Assembly (NCBI GenBank): GCA_013112585.1
Contig: JABFGH010000023.1
Span: 20,587 to 84,586 of the forward strand
Direction: 5' to 3'
Source: Ignavibacteriota bacterium
GTDB taxonomy: Bacteria > Bacteroidota > Ignavibacteria > Ignavibacteriales > Melioribacteraceae
Length of the DNA: 64,000 bases
Shown: positions 46,076-55,302 of the stretch, piece by piece
How positions within the stretch are numbered: the first letter of the stretch is position 1
How the letters are laid out: every line of letters begins with the position of its first letter
Notes under the pieces: generated by a model
The model's database searches: none
What the model saw: only the letters and a program-made list of their open reading frames with translations
Told to the model about the DNA's origin: nothing
Translations under genes and position numbers: made by a program

Positions 46076-46170
46076 TCAAAAGGAATTATTTAGCTGGGCG
46101 AATGTAAGTGTTGCAAGTGAGAAGATTAGAATAATGGATAATAAATTTTTATTAAAAATTTTGATCTCAT
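46076..46170 (-). pseudogene. Frameshifted signal-peptide relic in the 143-bp repeat
   Basis: The minus strand begins with the same ATGAGATCAAAATTT as the DUF2911-TPR gene but reaches a stop after 14 codons. Another frame of the same piece reads LSIILIFSLATLTFAQLNNS followed by a stop, a good signal peptide with an FAQ cleavage site. So a duplicated promoter and leader seems to have been joined to a secreted gene that has since lost frame and body. Confidence 0.5.
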
Positions 46171-46298
46171 ACCGATTCTCCAATAAATATTTTTAATTTT
46201 ATTTTTTACTGATAAATACTTCAGCAGTCATAATATCAGACGCAGTATCTGTTAAATAGTGTTAAAAAAATGTTAAAAAGGGGTAAATTGATGCACTA
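46156..46298. repeat. 143-bp direct repeat, copy 2
   Basis: It matches 42175-42317 in the same orientation with a single mismatch. The sequence on either side is unrelated. The spacing of 3981 bp encloses the LamG-dockerin gene and its T9SS partner. The gap 46299-46659 contains no gene; a strong AGAGGGG ribosome-binding site precedes 46660. Confidence 0.9.
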
Positions 46299-46659
46299 CT
46301 TTTAAGAAAGTCATAAAAAAATGAAATTAACCGTTATTAATGAACCAGGGGGTGAATAGTCATTTGGAATATTAATTTTCCACTTAAGCATTTGGTTATT
46401 TCAAAATCAAACTTATATTAATTCGGTATTTGGTAGCACTATACCCACAGTAACCGGCTTGTCCGGAAAAAATCTTAACCCACACATAAAAATTATTTGT
46501 TAATTCTAATTTTTTGAATGCGAGGAGCAATTGGCATTTTATAAAACATTCAGAATACTTAGCCTATTTTTTAAAAAACTTAAAAATAGAACTACTATTT
46601 CTAGCAGTACTTTAAATAATATCAAAACAAATTAATTTACACATTAACCAGAGGGGTTT

Positions 46660-49600
46660 ATGAAAAAAGCTATTTTTACACTACTAACAGTATTACTTTT
46701 TACTACCAGTTTTCTTGCACAGGAAAGGTCCAGTACTGCATATCCATTATTTTTAGATGGATATAGTTTGGATTCTAAGGCTGGTTCCGGTGTAACAACA
46801 CCATATATGCCTATTGAGGCAGCACTTGCTGTATACCAAAATGGAGCAGATCGCTTAGCCGCATTACAACAAAATGATGGCGGTTGGGACTGGCCACTTG
46901 ATGATGGTGATCCAAATGATCCGAGCGCTGTTAATACCATTGGACCGATTGCTATGGGTTTAGCCCACGCATATCATTTTACAGGAGATCCGGCACACTT
47001 AACTGCATTATCTAATGCGGGTGCTTTACTTCTATCTAAAACAAATAATTTTTCTCCTTCTGATGGTTACCTTGCAGCAATGTTAGATGATATCTTTGGC
47101 GGTACAGCTTATGTTGATCATGTAACAACAAATTTTTATGATCCTTTAGCAGCTGGTACTTATGATAAAAATGGTGCGGGAACCTTATATACTACAGCAG
47201 ATTATGTCCTTTTGGTAAGAACAAATAGAGCTAATCAGGGAATTGCTAATCTTGCAGCCTGGGATTTAGGCATGGGCTTAGTTGGAGCAGCGATGGCAGG
47301 TGCAAACACAGCAGATTGGATTGCCGGTGTTAAGGCAGAAATTGATGAACTTGATGGTGCAGAATATTATGATGTTGTTGGATTAGCAGGAGCTATATAT
47401 GGTTTGGCAATTGTGGGAGAAGACTATGACCCCACTGCAGGTGAACATGCTGCAGCTAATAGTTTAGCAGATCTTGCTAATATCCTTGCAAGCTATCAAA
47501 TTGATATGGGTGGATTTGCATGGAATAGTGCATATGTTATTCCGAATGATGATAATGAAGTAATACAAGAAACTGCTTATAGTTTACTTGCGCTGAATGA
47601 ACTCGATAGAGAGTTATTTTTAGATAACATTATTGGAGCAGGTGAATTTCTGATTGGTGTACAATTACTTACTGGGGGATGGGAAAACAATCCTGGAAGT
47701 GGAGAAAATAATGAAATTACCGGCGAAGCCTTATGGGGAATTAGTGTTAGTTCACCAGAATTATTTGTTGATGTAGTCACTGGTAACGATGCTAATTTAG
47801 GAAGTAAAGCAAGTCCATTAGCAACAATACAAACGGCGATTACAGGAATTCCTGTTGCTGGACAAATCAATGTTGCAGATGGAACATACTCCGGCAATTT
47901 AGTAATAACTAAATCACTTGATTTTATTGGGGAGAGTGAAGCAGGAGTTGTAATTAATATTTTAACTACAGGTAGCTATGGTATTACTCTAACATCTGGT
48001 GATGTAATGTTGAAAAACTTCACTTTAGTTGCTAACACCTCAAATGAAAATTATCCCATCCACGCAAGCGGAACAAGCAATCCGCCAAATGGTTTTGATA
48101 ATTTAACACTGGAAAACATTACCATAGAGGGAACACATCGCAGAACAGGATTTGATATACATGGATTTAACAATGTTATCTTGACAAACTTGACCTCCAA
48201 AGATGCGACTGGTGGAAATGGCGTTCAATTAACGGGTTGTATAAATGTTGTTGCGGAAAATATTACAACAATGAACAATGTTTGGGGCAGTTTGGCAATT
48301 TACTCGTCTCAACCTGCTTATCTTAATCGAGGTTCTGATAATGTTGTAATTAATGGAACAAATTCTTCCTTCGGTGAAGGCGTTGTTTTTAATCAAGATG
48401 AATTTGGACTTACAAATACAAATATTACGGTTACTGGATATGAATACATAGTTCGAAATTTAACTTTCAGAGCGGAGGCGCCAGGATTTACTTATTATCA
48501 AATCGATGAACCTACTGCAATAGCCCAAGCATTGGCTTTCCCAACACCAATGGATTCGTATTTAATGAGAATTGATAACGGTGAATTTGTTGTCGGTGAT
48601 GGTATGAACCTAAATGCAGCGGTTGATAATTCTACCGCAGGTGATATAATTAATGTTAGAGCGGGAAATATATCTACCAACACTCAGGTTGTAATAGATA
48701 ATAATATAAATATTATCGGTGCGGGTGCTGGTACAACTTTTATTAATCCTACTGCAAACACAGGTACAAGCGGCGATGCTCGCGGATGGTTTTTGGTGAA
48801 CGATGGAATTGAGCTGAACATGAGTGAACTCACACTAGATGGTACTGGATTCCTAGTATATCAGGGGATTCGACATTTAGGCAAGGGAACCATTACTAAT
48901 TGCGATTTTGTAAATATTAAATACAATGAAAGTGGACCTCATTATAGTGGTGTTGCAGTTGCTGCTTTTGGCACTCCGGCAATGAATGTTGACATTACAG
49001 GATGTAATTTCTCTGAAATTGGTAGAGTTGGCGTGCTTTATTTTGGTGCTGGTATAACAAACTCTACTTTTGCTAATAATACGTATCTAGGTAAAGGTGC
49101 TGGTGATTGGTTAGACTACTGTTTAGATATTGGAGCGGGGGCAAATGTTGTCGTTGATAATAATACAATTTCAAATAATCAAGGTGTTGCCTCTTCAGAT
49201 GGTTCAACCTCTGCAGGTTTATTAGTCTCAACATTTTATGGTGCTGGAAGTAATGCAGTTATTACAAACAATGATATAATGAACAATACTACAGGTATTG
49301 CTGTTGGTTATGATGCCTCAGACGTTAGTACAGTAGTCGCAAATAATAATAATATTTATGACAATACATCATTTGGTGTCAGCAGTACTGCTCCAACAGT
49401 AGATGCAACAAACAACTGGTGGGGTGATGCAAGCGGTCCTCAGCATCCAACACTAAACCCTGCAGGAACAGGAAATGCTGTATCTGATAATGTAACATTC
49501 GATCCTTGGACAGTTCAACTACAAATTACTGCAGCAAATACTACATATAGTTTCCCGTCATCAGGTGTTGAAATCGTATTTACAACACTTCCCGTAGGTG

Positions 49601-51345
49601 GTGGAACAGTAACAGTGGATAGATATAATTCAGTGCCAGCGGGATATCCCGTACCGCCTGCAGGAGCAACACATGTTGGACTATGGTTAGATATCACATC
49701 ATCAATGCCTAATTATTCATTTAGTGCAGATGTAACAGTTGATGTTACAGGATTAGGTTTTAGTGCATCAACTTCCATCATGTATTTTAACTCAACAACA
49801 AATAGCTGGGTTGCAGTTAATAACGGAACTTATGCTGCAGGTCCTCCCGAAACATATACCTTTACAACAAATCACTTTACACCGTTTAGCTTTATAAATA
49901 CTCCGGCTACTGCTTATAATATTTATTTGGCGTCAGAACCAAACCCAATGCCATTAGTAAGCAGTGTAATTTATCCGAATGATGCTTGGGGTTCTACTAC
50001 TTATGATCCCAACGATTGGAATTTTACAACCACTCCGATTGAACTTTATATTGTTCCAGAGCCCGGATCAATTTTCGGTGCAGCAGATATAGTACTTCAG
50101 TGGGATAATACTTTGTTCTCTTTTGCCGGTGTAGATGAATCGGGCGGCTTGTTCGACGGTACACAATTTCAATTCTTCTACAATCAATTAGGAGCTGTTG
50201 ATCAGGTAACTATCAACGCAAGCGCAGGAAATAGCAATTTTTCAACATTAAGTGGTGACTATATCTGTAAACTCGAATTAAATTTATTACAGCCAGGATT
50301 TGGTCCGATCAATTTTAGTTCAATGGATTTTAGAGCTTTTGATGGTATTGGCGGCGCTGATGGAGTTTATGTTGTAGGCAACGGCGCATCAGTAAAATCT
50401 TATCTCGGTGATGTTGCATCAGCGGGACCTGATGAAAGCACCGGCGACGGTTTGGTAAATATTGAAGATCTTAACATTTGGGCAAGTTCATACTGGTCTG
50501 GTGTTACCGGTTTTGCAGGCGGACTAACAAACTACAAAGTAAAATATGATGTTGGTCCAACTGTTGATAATACTGTTTACACACTTCCGGTTCCGGACAC
50601 AAAGATTCAGTTTGAAGATATGGTGATTTTTGCAATCAGCTATGGTTTAAGCGGCGACAATGTTTATCCAAAAGCTGCACCGGCACCTGAGACGCCGGTA
50701 GAACTTATTGTCGGCGAGCCAATGTATCTCGGCAGCGAAACATTAGTTCCACTATCAATCAGCGGTTCTGTTGTTGATGTTAGAGCAATGGAATTAACTT
50801 TCGGCGGTTCATTCGGTAAACTGCTTAGTGTTGAAAAAGGAGCTTTATTACAAAACGTTGATGCTCCGGTTATGGTTATGGATAAATCAACTGCAAATAG
50901 TGCAAATGTTGACTTAGCAATATTTGGTGTTGATGCTGAAGGCTTAAATGCTGAAGGTGAATTGCTTACATTAAGATTCGACGGGCGAGCAGATGTTCAA
51001 TTGAGCAGTGCGAATGTTAGAAACAGCGGTAATAATTCAATGAAGATTGAAATTACAAACTCAAACGTTAACGCAATTCCAACTAGCTTTGCTTTAGATC
51101 AGAACTATCCGAATCCGTTTAACCCGTCAACGATAATCAGCTATCAGCTTCCTGAACAGAGACAAGTTAAAGTTGCAATCTTTAACATGCTTGGCGAAGA
51201 AGTATCAACGTTAGTTAATGAGGTTAAAGAAGCAGGTTATCATAAAGTTGAATGGAATGGTGCAAACTTAACATCGGGCGTTTATTTCTATAGAATAGAA
51301 GCCGGTGATTTTGTATCAGTTAAGAAAATGATGTTAATGAAGTAA
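46660..51345 (+). CDS. Giant T9SS surface protein: alpha-barrel, beta-helix, cohesin-like and dockerin-like modules
   Basis: A 1561-aa secreted protein. Signal peptide FTLLTVLLFTTSFLAQ. Residues about 40-350 look like an alpha/alpha-barrel of the terpenoid-cyclase or pectate-lyase type (LAALQQNDGGWDWPLDDGD, LLTGGWENNPGSG). Residues about 370-920 form a right-handed parallel beta-helix (DVVTGNDANLGSKASPLATI, then repeated NVVI/NNTI turns to NNWWGDASGPQHP). A cohesin-like domain spans about 1085-1240 (DIVLQWDNTLFSFAGVDESG). Dockerin-like loops span about 1250-1340 (GDGLVNIEDLNIWASSYW). A second beta domain spans about 1346-1465. The T9SS domain begins at LDQNYPNPFNPSTIISY and ends in KKMMLMK. 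It could be a surface polysaccharide-acting scaffold. A terminator follows. Confidence 0.85.
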   Translation: MKKAIFTLLTVLLFTTSFLAQERSSTAYPLFLDGYSLDSKAGSGVTTPYMPIEAALAVYQNGADRLAALQQNDGGWDWPLDDGDPNDPSAVNTIGPIAMGLAHAYHFTGDPAHLTALSNAGALLLSKTNNFSPSDGYLAAMLDDIFGGTAYVDHVTTNFYDPLAAGTYDKNGAGTLYTTADYVLLVRTNRANQGIANLAAWDLGMGLVGAAMAGANTADWIAGVKAEIDELDGAEYYDVVGLAGAIYGLAIVGEDYDPTAGEHAAANSLADLANILASYQIDMGGFAWNSAYVIPNDDNEVIQETAYSLLALNELDRELFLDNIIGAGEFLIGVQLLTGGWENNPGSGENNEITGEALWGISVSSPELFVDVVTGNDANLGSKASPLATIQTAITGIPVAGQINVADGTYSGNLVITKSLDFIGESEAGVVINILTTGSYGITLTSGDVMLKNFTLVANTSNENYPIHASGTSNPPNGFDNLTLENITIEGTHRRTGFDIHGFNNVILTNLTSKDATGGNGVQLTGCINVVAENITTMNNVWGSLAIYSSQPAYLNRGSDNVVINGTNSSFGEGVVFNQDEFGLTNTNITVTGYEYIVRNLTFRAEAPGFTYYQIDEPTAIAQALAFPTPMDSYLMRIDNGEFVVGDGMNLNAAVDNSTAGDIINVRAGNISTNTQVVIDNNINIIGAGAGTTFINPTANTGTSGDARGWFLVNDGIELNMSELTLDGTGFLVYQGIRHLGKGTITNCDFVNIKYNESGPHYSGVAVAAFGTPAMNVDITGCNFSEIGRVGVLYFGAGITNSTFANNTYLGKGAGDWLDYCLDIGAGANVVVDNNTISNNQGVASSDGSTSAGLLVSTFYGAGSNAVITNNDIMNNTTGIAVGYDASDVSTVVANNNNIYDNTSFGVSSTAPTVDATNNWWGDASGPQHPTLNPAGTGNAVSDNVTFDPWTVQLQITAANTTYSFPSSGVEIVFTTLPVGGGTVTVDRYNSVPAGYPVPPAGATHVGLWLDITSSMPNYSFSADVTVDVTGLGFSASTSIMYFNSTTNSWVAVNNGTYAAGPPETYTFTTNHFTPFSFINTPATAYNIYLASEPNPMPLVSSVIYPNDAWGSTTYDPNDWNFTTTPIELYIVPEPGSIFGAADIVLQWDNTLFSFAGVDESGGLFDGTQFQFFYNQLGAVDQVTINASAGNSNFSTLSGDYICKLELNLLQPGFGPINFSSMDFRAFDGIGGADGVYVVGNGASVKSYLGDVASAGPDESTGDGLVNIEDLNIWASSYWSGVTGFAGGLTNYKVKYDVGPTVDNTVYTLPVPDTKIQFEDMVIFAISYGLSGDNVYPKAAPAPETPVELIVGEPMYLGSETLVPLSISGSVVDVRAMELTFGGSFGKLLSVEKGALLQNVDAPVMVMDKSTANSANVDLAIFGVDAEGLNAEGELLTLRFDGRADVQLSSANVRNSGNNSMKIEITNSNVNAIPTSFALDQNYPNPFNPSTIISYQLPEQRQVKVAIFNMLGEEVSTLVNEVKEAGYHKVEWNGANLTSGVYFYRIEAGDFVSVKKMMLMK

Positions 51346-51362
51346 GTAAATAATAATTAATG

Positions 51363-51392
51363 GCGGCATAAAATTTATGCCGCTATTTTTTA
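51363..51392 (+). terminator. Rho-independent terminator after the giant T9SS gene
   Basis: GCGGCATAAA, one base, then TTTATGCCGC form a 10-bp stem with almost no loop, so the real loop is inside the AT pairs. A T-run (ATTTTTT) follows, 18 bp past the stop. Confidence 0.8.
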
Positions 51393-51433
51393 AAATTACC
51401 CACTATGTTTTTTATGAATAAGGGAATAATAAA

Positions 51434-53260
51434 ATGAAGCGGTTAATTTTTTCAATAATGTTCTTCTCTTTTATTGGTACATTCAATTCTCAAGCCAGTA
51501 TAAATTGCCCTTCGAGCTTGGTTCATTATTGGAAGATGGAAGAGAGCACAGGTCCCCCATATATTGATTCGCAGGGATCTGCAAATGCAGTTTCAGCTAC
51601 CCCGCCGGTGCAAACTTTAGGGATAGTTGACAATGCACAATACTTTGACGGTACTAATGAAGTTGATGTTGCACCGAATAGTACATTTGATTGGGGACCT
51701 AACGATAGCTTTACAATTGAATATTGGATGAAAACAAACAGTATAACAACGGGGAATAGAGTTATCATTGGCAGGGATGATGCGGCTACATTTCTCCATT
51801 GGTGGTCCGGTCATACCGATTTAGGCATACCTACATTTTATCTTGTTAGTACCACTAAGGAAATCGTCAATCTTAATGGTAGTTTTGATATCAGAGATAA
51901 TAATTGGCACCATATTGCTGTAACAAGAAACGGTGTAAATGATTCTCTTCATTTATATGTTGATGGAGTACTTGAGGATTCAAAATATTTTGATTATCAA
52001 GATGGATTTGATTCGCCGACTTCCAATCTAAATATTGGATACTTGAATTTAACTAATCATTTTCGCTATACCGGAAGTATTGATGAATTGGCAATTTATA
52101 ATAATGCATTGAATTCAACTGAAATTAATGCTCATCATGGTAATGGTTTTGTTAATAAGGGTTATTGTGATCATAGTATTCAAATTGCCTCCCATTCCCA
52201 ATCTGTTAATAGTAATAGCTCAATTGTTTTAAAAGTTATTACTGCTAACATTACTGAATTATTTGCCTCGAGCGTGGAAATAAAATTTGATAATACAATG
52301 TTTCAATTGTTATCTGTAAATGAAGGAGATTTTTTAGAAAGTAATTCGGGCGGTCATAATACTCTTTTTAAATCAAATTCCGTTGTTCAATCTACAATGG
52401 AAACATTAACTGTTGATGCAGCAATATTAGGCAGGTCAAATGTTAGCGGTACTGGAGAGCTATTCAATTTTGTTATAAAGCCGCTAAGAGCGGGCACCGG
52501 AAATTTTATAATACAATCTGTTGAATTAAGGGATTTAGATAATGTGCCGATTTTAACAACTTCAATAGATGCGGAAGTCATAGTTGATTCACCTGGACCA
52601 AATACTAAAATATTTTTAGAAGGACCATATCAAACAGGAGCGATGACATCATTACTTCCTGAACTTGGCTACCTGCCTCTAATTCAGCCGTTTAACACTG
52701 CACCCTGGAATTATAACGGATTTGAAAAAGTTGATGCAAGTTTTTATACTGCACATCCCGAAATTGTGGATTGGGTACTAATTGAATTGCGAACAGGAAC
52801 GGCAGAAAATACCACTGTTGCAAAGCGTGCTGCGTTCTTAAATGAAGCCGGAAATTTAATTGACATTGACGGAGTAAACCCGGTAAGCTTTTTTGTAAAT
52901 TCCGCAGTTCAATATTATATTGTGATTAGGCACAGAAATCATTTGGATGTAATGAGCAGTAGTCTCGTTGATGTGAATTTTGCAAGCACGCTTTATGATT
53001 TTACAGTTGCATCAACTAATGCTTATGGTACTGATGCACTAAAAGAAGTTGATACCGGTGTTTTTGCGATGTACACTGGTGATGGTAATAGTGATGGAAT
53101 TATTAACGGTACGGATTTTAATATTTATAATCCATTTTTTAGAGCAATTGCCAATGGTTATCTTACGGTAGATTGGGATTTAAATGGAAATGTAACGGGA
53201 ACAGATTTTAATTATTTCAATCCAAATTTTAGAGCTGTAATAGGTAGTCAAGTGCCATAG
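51434..53260 (+). CDS. LamG-cohesin-like-dockerin-like secreted protein (paralogue)
   Basis: A 608-aa secreted protein (signal FSIMFFSFIGTFNSQA). It has the same order of parts as 42661-44520: LamG about 22-245 (HYWKMEESTGPPYIDS, LYVDGVLEDSKYFDY), cohesin-like about 247-390 (SSVEIKFDNTMFQLLSVNEG, SGTGELFNFVIKPLRAG), the conserved domain about 390-540 (IFLEGPYQTG, VDWVLIELRTGTAENTTVAK) and two dockerin-like loops near 550-608 (DGNSDGIINGTDFNIYNP, DLNGNVTGTDFNYFNP). Large stretches are identical to the paralogue. No T9SS domain. It is followed 47 bp later by a T9SS gene and heads the four-gene unit 51434-56463. Confidence 0.86.
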   Translation: MKRLIFSIMFFSFIGTFNSQASINCPSSLVHYWKMEESTGPPYIDSQGSANAVSATPPVQTLGIVDNAQYFDGTNEVDVAPNSTFDWGPNDSFTIEYWMKTNSITTGNRVIIGRDDAATFLHWWSGHTDLGIPTFYLVSTTKEIVNLNGSFDIRDNNWHHIAVTRNGVNDSLHLYVDGVLEDSKYFDYQDGFDSPTSNLNIGYLNLTNHFRYTGSIDELAIYNNALNSTEINAHHGNGFVNKGYCDHSIQIASHSQSVNSNSSIVLKVITANITELFASSVEIKFDNTMFQLLSVNEGDFLESNSGGHNTLFKSNSVVQSTMETLTVDAAILGRSNVSGTGELFNFVIKPLRAGTGNFIIQSVELRDLDNVPILTTSIDAEVIVDSPGPNTKIFLEGPYQTGAMTSLLPELGYLPLIQPFNTAPWNYNGFEKVDASFYTAHPEIVDWVLIELRTGTAENTTVAKRAAFLNEAGNLIDIDGVNPVSFFVNSAVQYYIVIRHRNHLDVMSSSLVDVNFASTLYDFTVASTNAYGTDALKEVDTGVFAMYTGDGNSDGIINGTDFNIYNPFFRAIANGYLTVDWDLNGNVTGTDFNYFNPNFRAVIGSQVP

Positions 53261-53307
53261 TGAAAATTTTTAATAATATTTAGAATGAATAATATCTTGA
53301 GGTTTAT

Positions 53308-54441
53308 ATGAAATTAAATAAATGCTTTTTTATTGTAACTACACTAATTCTTTTTGTCAGTTCAAGTTTTTATGGTCAAACTACTATTGAGCAATGGCTT
53401 GATGTTGTAAGAAATGATGGAGTAGTTGGGGGAGAATTTCATGTTGCAATTAATGTTAAGGGAACTGATTTAACTATTACAAATACGTTAGGTTCTGCTA
53501 CAATAGATGTCGTGTACAATAATTCTCAATTAAATTATCTTGGTGGTGCAATTGGTGTAATTATAGGTTCCGATGGTTATAGTCTCAGTCTGGATGATAA
53601 TGGTACAGTTGTTAGATTTGGGGTTACAGGTGGTGGTGTTGGCCCAGCTTTTACAGATGATGGACCGGGGCATGATTTGTTAGAAACCTATGAGACCTTT
53701 ATCACTGTTCATTTTCAAATTGTCGATGACCAACTTCCGGCTGATTTGTTTATTGCTGAGGCAACAAATCAAATTGGTTTGTTTGATAGCCATGCTAATA
53801 GTAACAGTTCCGGTATAATCAATAATCAAACTTTGAGTCTCCCAATAGAAATACTTAATGAGCCTTTACCTATTGAATTAGTTTCATTCGCAGCTAACTA
53901 TTCAAATCTTAAGATTGGTTTAGAATGGCAGACAGCAACTGAAATTGATAATTACGGATTTGAGATAGAACGAAAAGAAGCTGAAACAGAAAATGCTCAA
54001 TGGCGTAATATTAGTTTTATAGCAGGTGCAGGAAACAGCAATAGTAAAATTAGCTATACCTACTTTGATGAAAACTTAAAGAGCGATCATTATTTTTATA
54101 GACTTAAACAAATTGATAATGACGGTTCCTATACTTACTCAGGTGAAGTTGAAGTTAAATTTGATTTGATTGCTGAAGACTTTACATTAACGCAAAATTA
54201 TCCAAATCCTTTTAATCCTAGTACACAAATAAAGTTTGGATTTAAGGAGGACACTCAAGCAAGTTTGAAGGTGTATAATACAATTGGTGAATTAGTATCT
54301 GTTCTATTTAACAGCAAAGCTTCAGCGGGTAATCTCTATGGTGTTACGTTCAATGCCGATAACCTGCCAAGCGGTATGTACATTTACGAATTAAGAAGTG
54401 AAAAATTTACTGAAGTTAGAAAAATGCTTCTTTTAAAATAA
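53308..54441 (+). CDS. T9SS-anchored beta-sandwich protein (paralogue partner)
   Basis: A 377-aa secreted protein (signal CFFIVTTLILFVSSSFYGQ). Residues about 22-185 are a beta domain (ATIDVVYNNSQLNYLGG, TFITVHFQIVDDQLPAD) that reads like a cohesin-type or related sandwich. Residues about 190-290 correspond to the second domain of 44541-45605 (LPIELVSFAANYSNLKIGLE, YRLKQIDNDGSYTYSGEVEV). The T9SS domain starts at TQNYPNPFNPSTQIKF and ends in RKMLLLK. Its place after a LamG-dockerin gene is repeated at 42661-45605, so the two pairs are ancient or recent duplicates. Confidence 0.82.
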   Translation: MKLNKCFFIVTTLILFVSSSFYGQTTIEQWLDVVRNDGVVGGEFHVAINVKGTDLTITNTLGSATIDVVYNNSQLNYLGGAIGVIIGSDGYSLSLDDNGTVVRFGVTGGGVGPAFTDDGPGHDLLETYETFITVHFQIVDDQLPADLFIAEATNQIGLFDSHANSNSSGIINNQTLSLPIEILNEPLPIELVSFAANYSNLKIGLEWQTATEIDNYGFEIERKEAETENAQWRNISFIAGAGNSNSKISYTYFDENLKSDHYFYRLKQIDNDGSYTYSGEVEVKFDLIAEDFTLTQNYPNPFNPSTQIKFGFKEDTQASLKVYNTIGELVSVLFNSKASAGNLYGVTFNADNLPSGMYIYELRSEKFTEVRKMLLLK

Positions 54442-54480
54442 ACAAACGGAATTCAAGAGTAAGGATAAAGAATTCAGAAT

Positions 54481-55293
54481 ATGAGAAGCATTTTAAAAAT
54501 ATTTTTATTGAGCCGTATTGATGCTCTATTATTTTGCTTAGCTGCATTCAGTTTTGTGTCAATACTCAAAGCGCAAACTGCAAATGTATATATTCAGCCG
54601 GTTGAGCAAAACATTAATGCGGACTCATCCATTTTTGTCACAGTTTCAATTTCAAATGTTAGTGACTTGCATTCATACAGTATTACCCTCCCATACGAGG
54701 GCAGTCTTGTTGAAATTACTGATGTAAACGAACTCGATTTTTTTGCGGCTCATTCAATCTTATTTTTCCCGAAGATAAATTCAGCACAAAATAGTTTATT
54801 GGTTGATGCTGCAATACTTGGTCCGAATACACAAACCGGGTCGGGTGATTTTTTTGAGGTTGAGTTTAAAGCAAAAGCTGCGGGTGTTGTTCATCTTAAC
54901 CTGCAAAATATCATTTTACGAGACAGCCAGAATAATGATATTCCATTTACAACATCCGGGGGTATTATTAGAATAAACCCGGTTACCGATGTAAGCGAAA
55001 TATATAATGAGAGAGCTTCGATAAATACGATCAGTAACTATCCCAATCCTTTTAACAATTCAACTGTTATTATTTACAACGCTAATTACAATGAGCAAAT
55101 TGAATTAAAAATATTTTCTCTTTTGGGTGATTTAGTATTTTCAAAACAGGCTATGGGAATTCCAAACGTAGAAAATAAGTTCAATTGGAACGGAAAAAAT
55201 AATTTAGGCGTAGAATTGCCGAGCGGAATTTATTTGGTAACAATTTTTGAGAAAGATATATTTGCTTCAAAAAAAATAACATTGCTTAAGTAG
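54481..55293 (+). CDS. Short T9SS-anchored cohesin-like protein
   Basis: A 270-aa secreted protein. After a hydrophobic signal (ALLFCLAAFSFVSILKAQ) it has one cohesin-like domain at about 30-170 (VYIQPVEQNINADSSIFVTV, GSGDFFEVEFKAKAAGVVHL), then the T9SS domain (ISNYPNPFNNSTVIIYNA to SKKITLLK). With just one cohesin-like domain and one anchor, it is the simplest candidate receptor for the dockerin-like tails encoded around it. The gene for such a protein starts 9 bp downstream (55303), so they are co-translated. Confidence 0.83.
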   Translation: MRSILKIFLLSRIDALLFCLAAFSFVSILKAQTANVYIQPVEQNINADSSIFVTVSISNVSDLHSYSITLPYEGSLVEITDVNELDFFAAHSILFFPKINSAQNSLLVDAAILGPNTQTGSGDFFEVEFKAKAAGVVHLNLQNIILRDSQNNDIPFTTSGGIIRINPVTDVSEIYNERASINTISNYPNPFNNSTVIIYNANYNEQIELKIFSLLGDLVFSKQAMGIPNVENKFNWNGKNNLGVELPSGIYLVTIFEKDIFASKKITLLK

Positions 55294-55302
55294 TAATTTG
55301 AA

